A stretch of DNA of 5,266 nt from Sulfurovum sp. Lineage in GTDB: Bacteria; Campylobacterota; Campylobacteria; Campylobacterales; Sulfurovaceae. A program made the translations under genes and the position numbers. Where the stretch lies: the NCBI GenBank assembly GCA_026193735.1, contig JAPHUJ010000268.1, positions 1-5,266 on the forward strand. Reading direction: 5' to 3'. This document shows, one piece after another, positions 5,227 to 5,266 of the stretch. Positions within the stretch are counted from its first letter, which is position 1. Each line of letters opens with the position of its first letter. The notes below the pieces were generated by a model that was not told the DNA's origin, did no database searches, and saw only the letters and a program-made list of their open reading frames with translations.

Positions 5227-5266
5227 ATGATAGGTAAAAAGAGTCTCCAACTCAATGAGTATCCTA
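5227..5266 (+). CDS. Start of an unrecognised gene (13 codons, runs off right edge)
   Basis: An ATG at 5227 is preceded by GAGGAAG (5215-5221) at five bases, a strong ribosome site, and the frame reads MIGKKSLQLNEYP to the window edge. That is too short to name the product. The same frame is open back to the stop of the 169-residue gene at 5163 but has no ATG, GTG or TTG before 5227, so 5227 is the likely start. It would be the fifth gene of the rightward set. Confidence 0.5.
   Translation, partial: MIGKKSLQLNEYP

Noticed and set aside
1..5266. CRISPR array, tRNA, rRNA or insertion sequence
   Set aside because: No regularly spaced repeats, no tRNA-like cloverleaf or rRNA segment noticed, and no transposase frame or terminal inverted repeats; coding sequence fills nearly the whole window.

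Overview
The window looks like an accessory segment of a nitrogen-fixation (nif) region from an AT-rich bacterium. The best guess is a Campylobacterota member of the Sulfurimonas/Sulfurovum/Arcobacter type. That guess rests on AT-rich coding sequence, tight gene packing with AGGAG-type ribosome sites, and a gene mix of NifX-type proteins, Alvin-type ferredoxins, a molybdate-binding TOBE protein and a Nfu-domain protein. No nitrogenase structural gene (nifHDK) lies inside the window, so the nif assignment is inferred from families and context.

Layout: two gene sets diverge from a short spacer at about 3321-3404. The leftward (minus) set reads, in order of transcription: a chimeric HicB-like/Sel1-repeat/Nfu protein (3320-2409), a tandem TOBE protein (2396-1950), ferredoxin A (1920-1528), NifX (1517-1140), ferredoxin B (1140-745), ferredoxin C (721-323) and an unrecognised gene running off the left edge (315-1). 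Gaps are 7-29 bases, except for a one-base stop/start overlap between nifX and ferredoxin B, so this looks like one operon. The rightward (plus) set reads: a second NifX-superfamily protein with a Cys-rich tail (3405-3800), a 76-residue helical protein overlapping it by 8 bases (3793-4023), two unrecognised soluble proteins (4033-4635 and 4654-5163), and the first codons of a further gene (from 5227) behind a strong ribosome site and a possible hairpin.

How the genes may work together (inference): the NifX-type proteins would carry FeMo-cofactor or its NifB-co/VK-cluster precursors. The TOBE protein would buffer molybdate, the Nfu domain would handle Fe-S clusters, and the three paralogous 2[4Fe-4S] ferredoxins would supply low-potential electrons to cofactor synthesis or nitrogenase. 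Together this would be a metal, cluster and electron supply module for nitrogenase.

The least explained parts are the triplicated ferredoxins with a shared ~60-residue C-terminal extension, the HicB-like leader fused to the Sel1-Nfu protein with a strong internal start, and the unrecognised proteins at both ends. All coding calls come from reading the sequence; no database search was possible.
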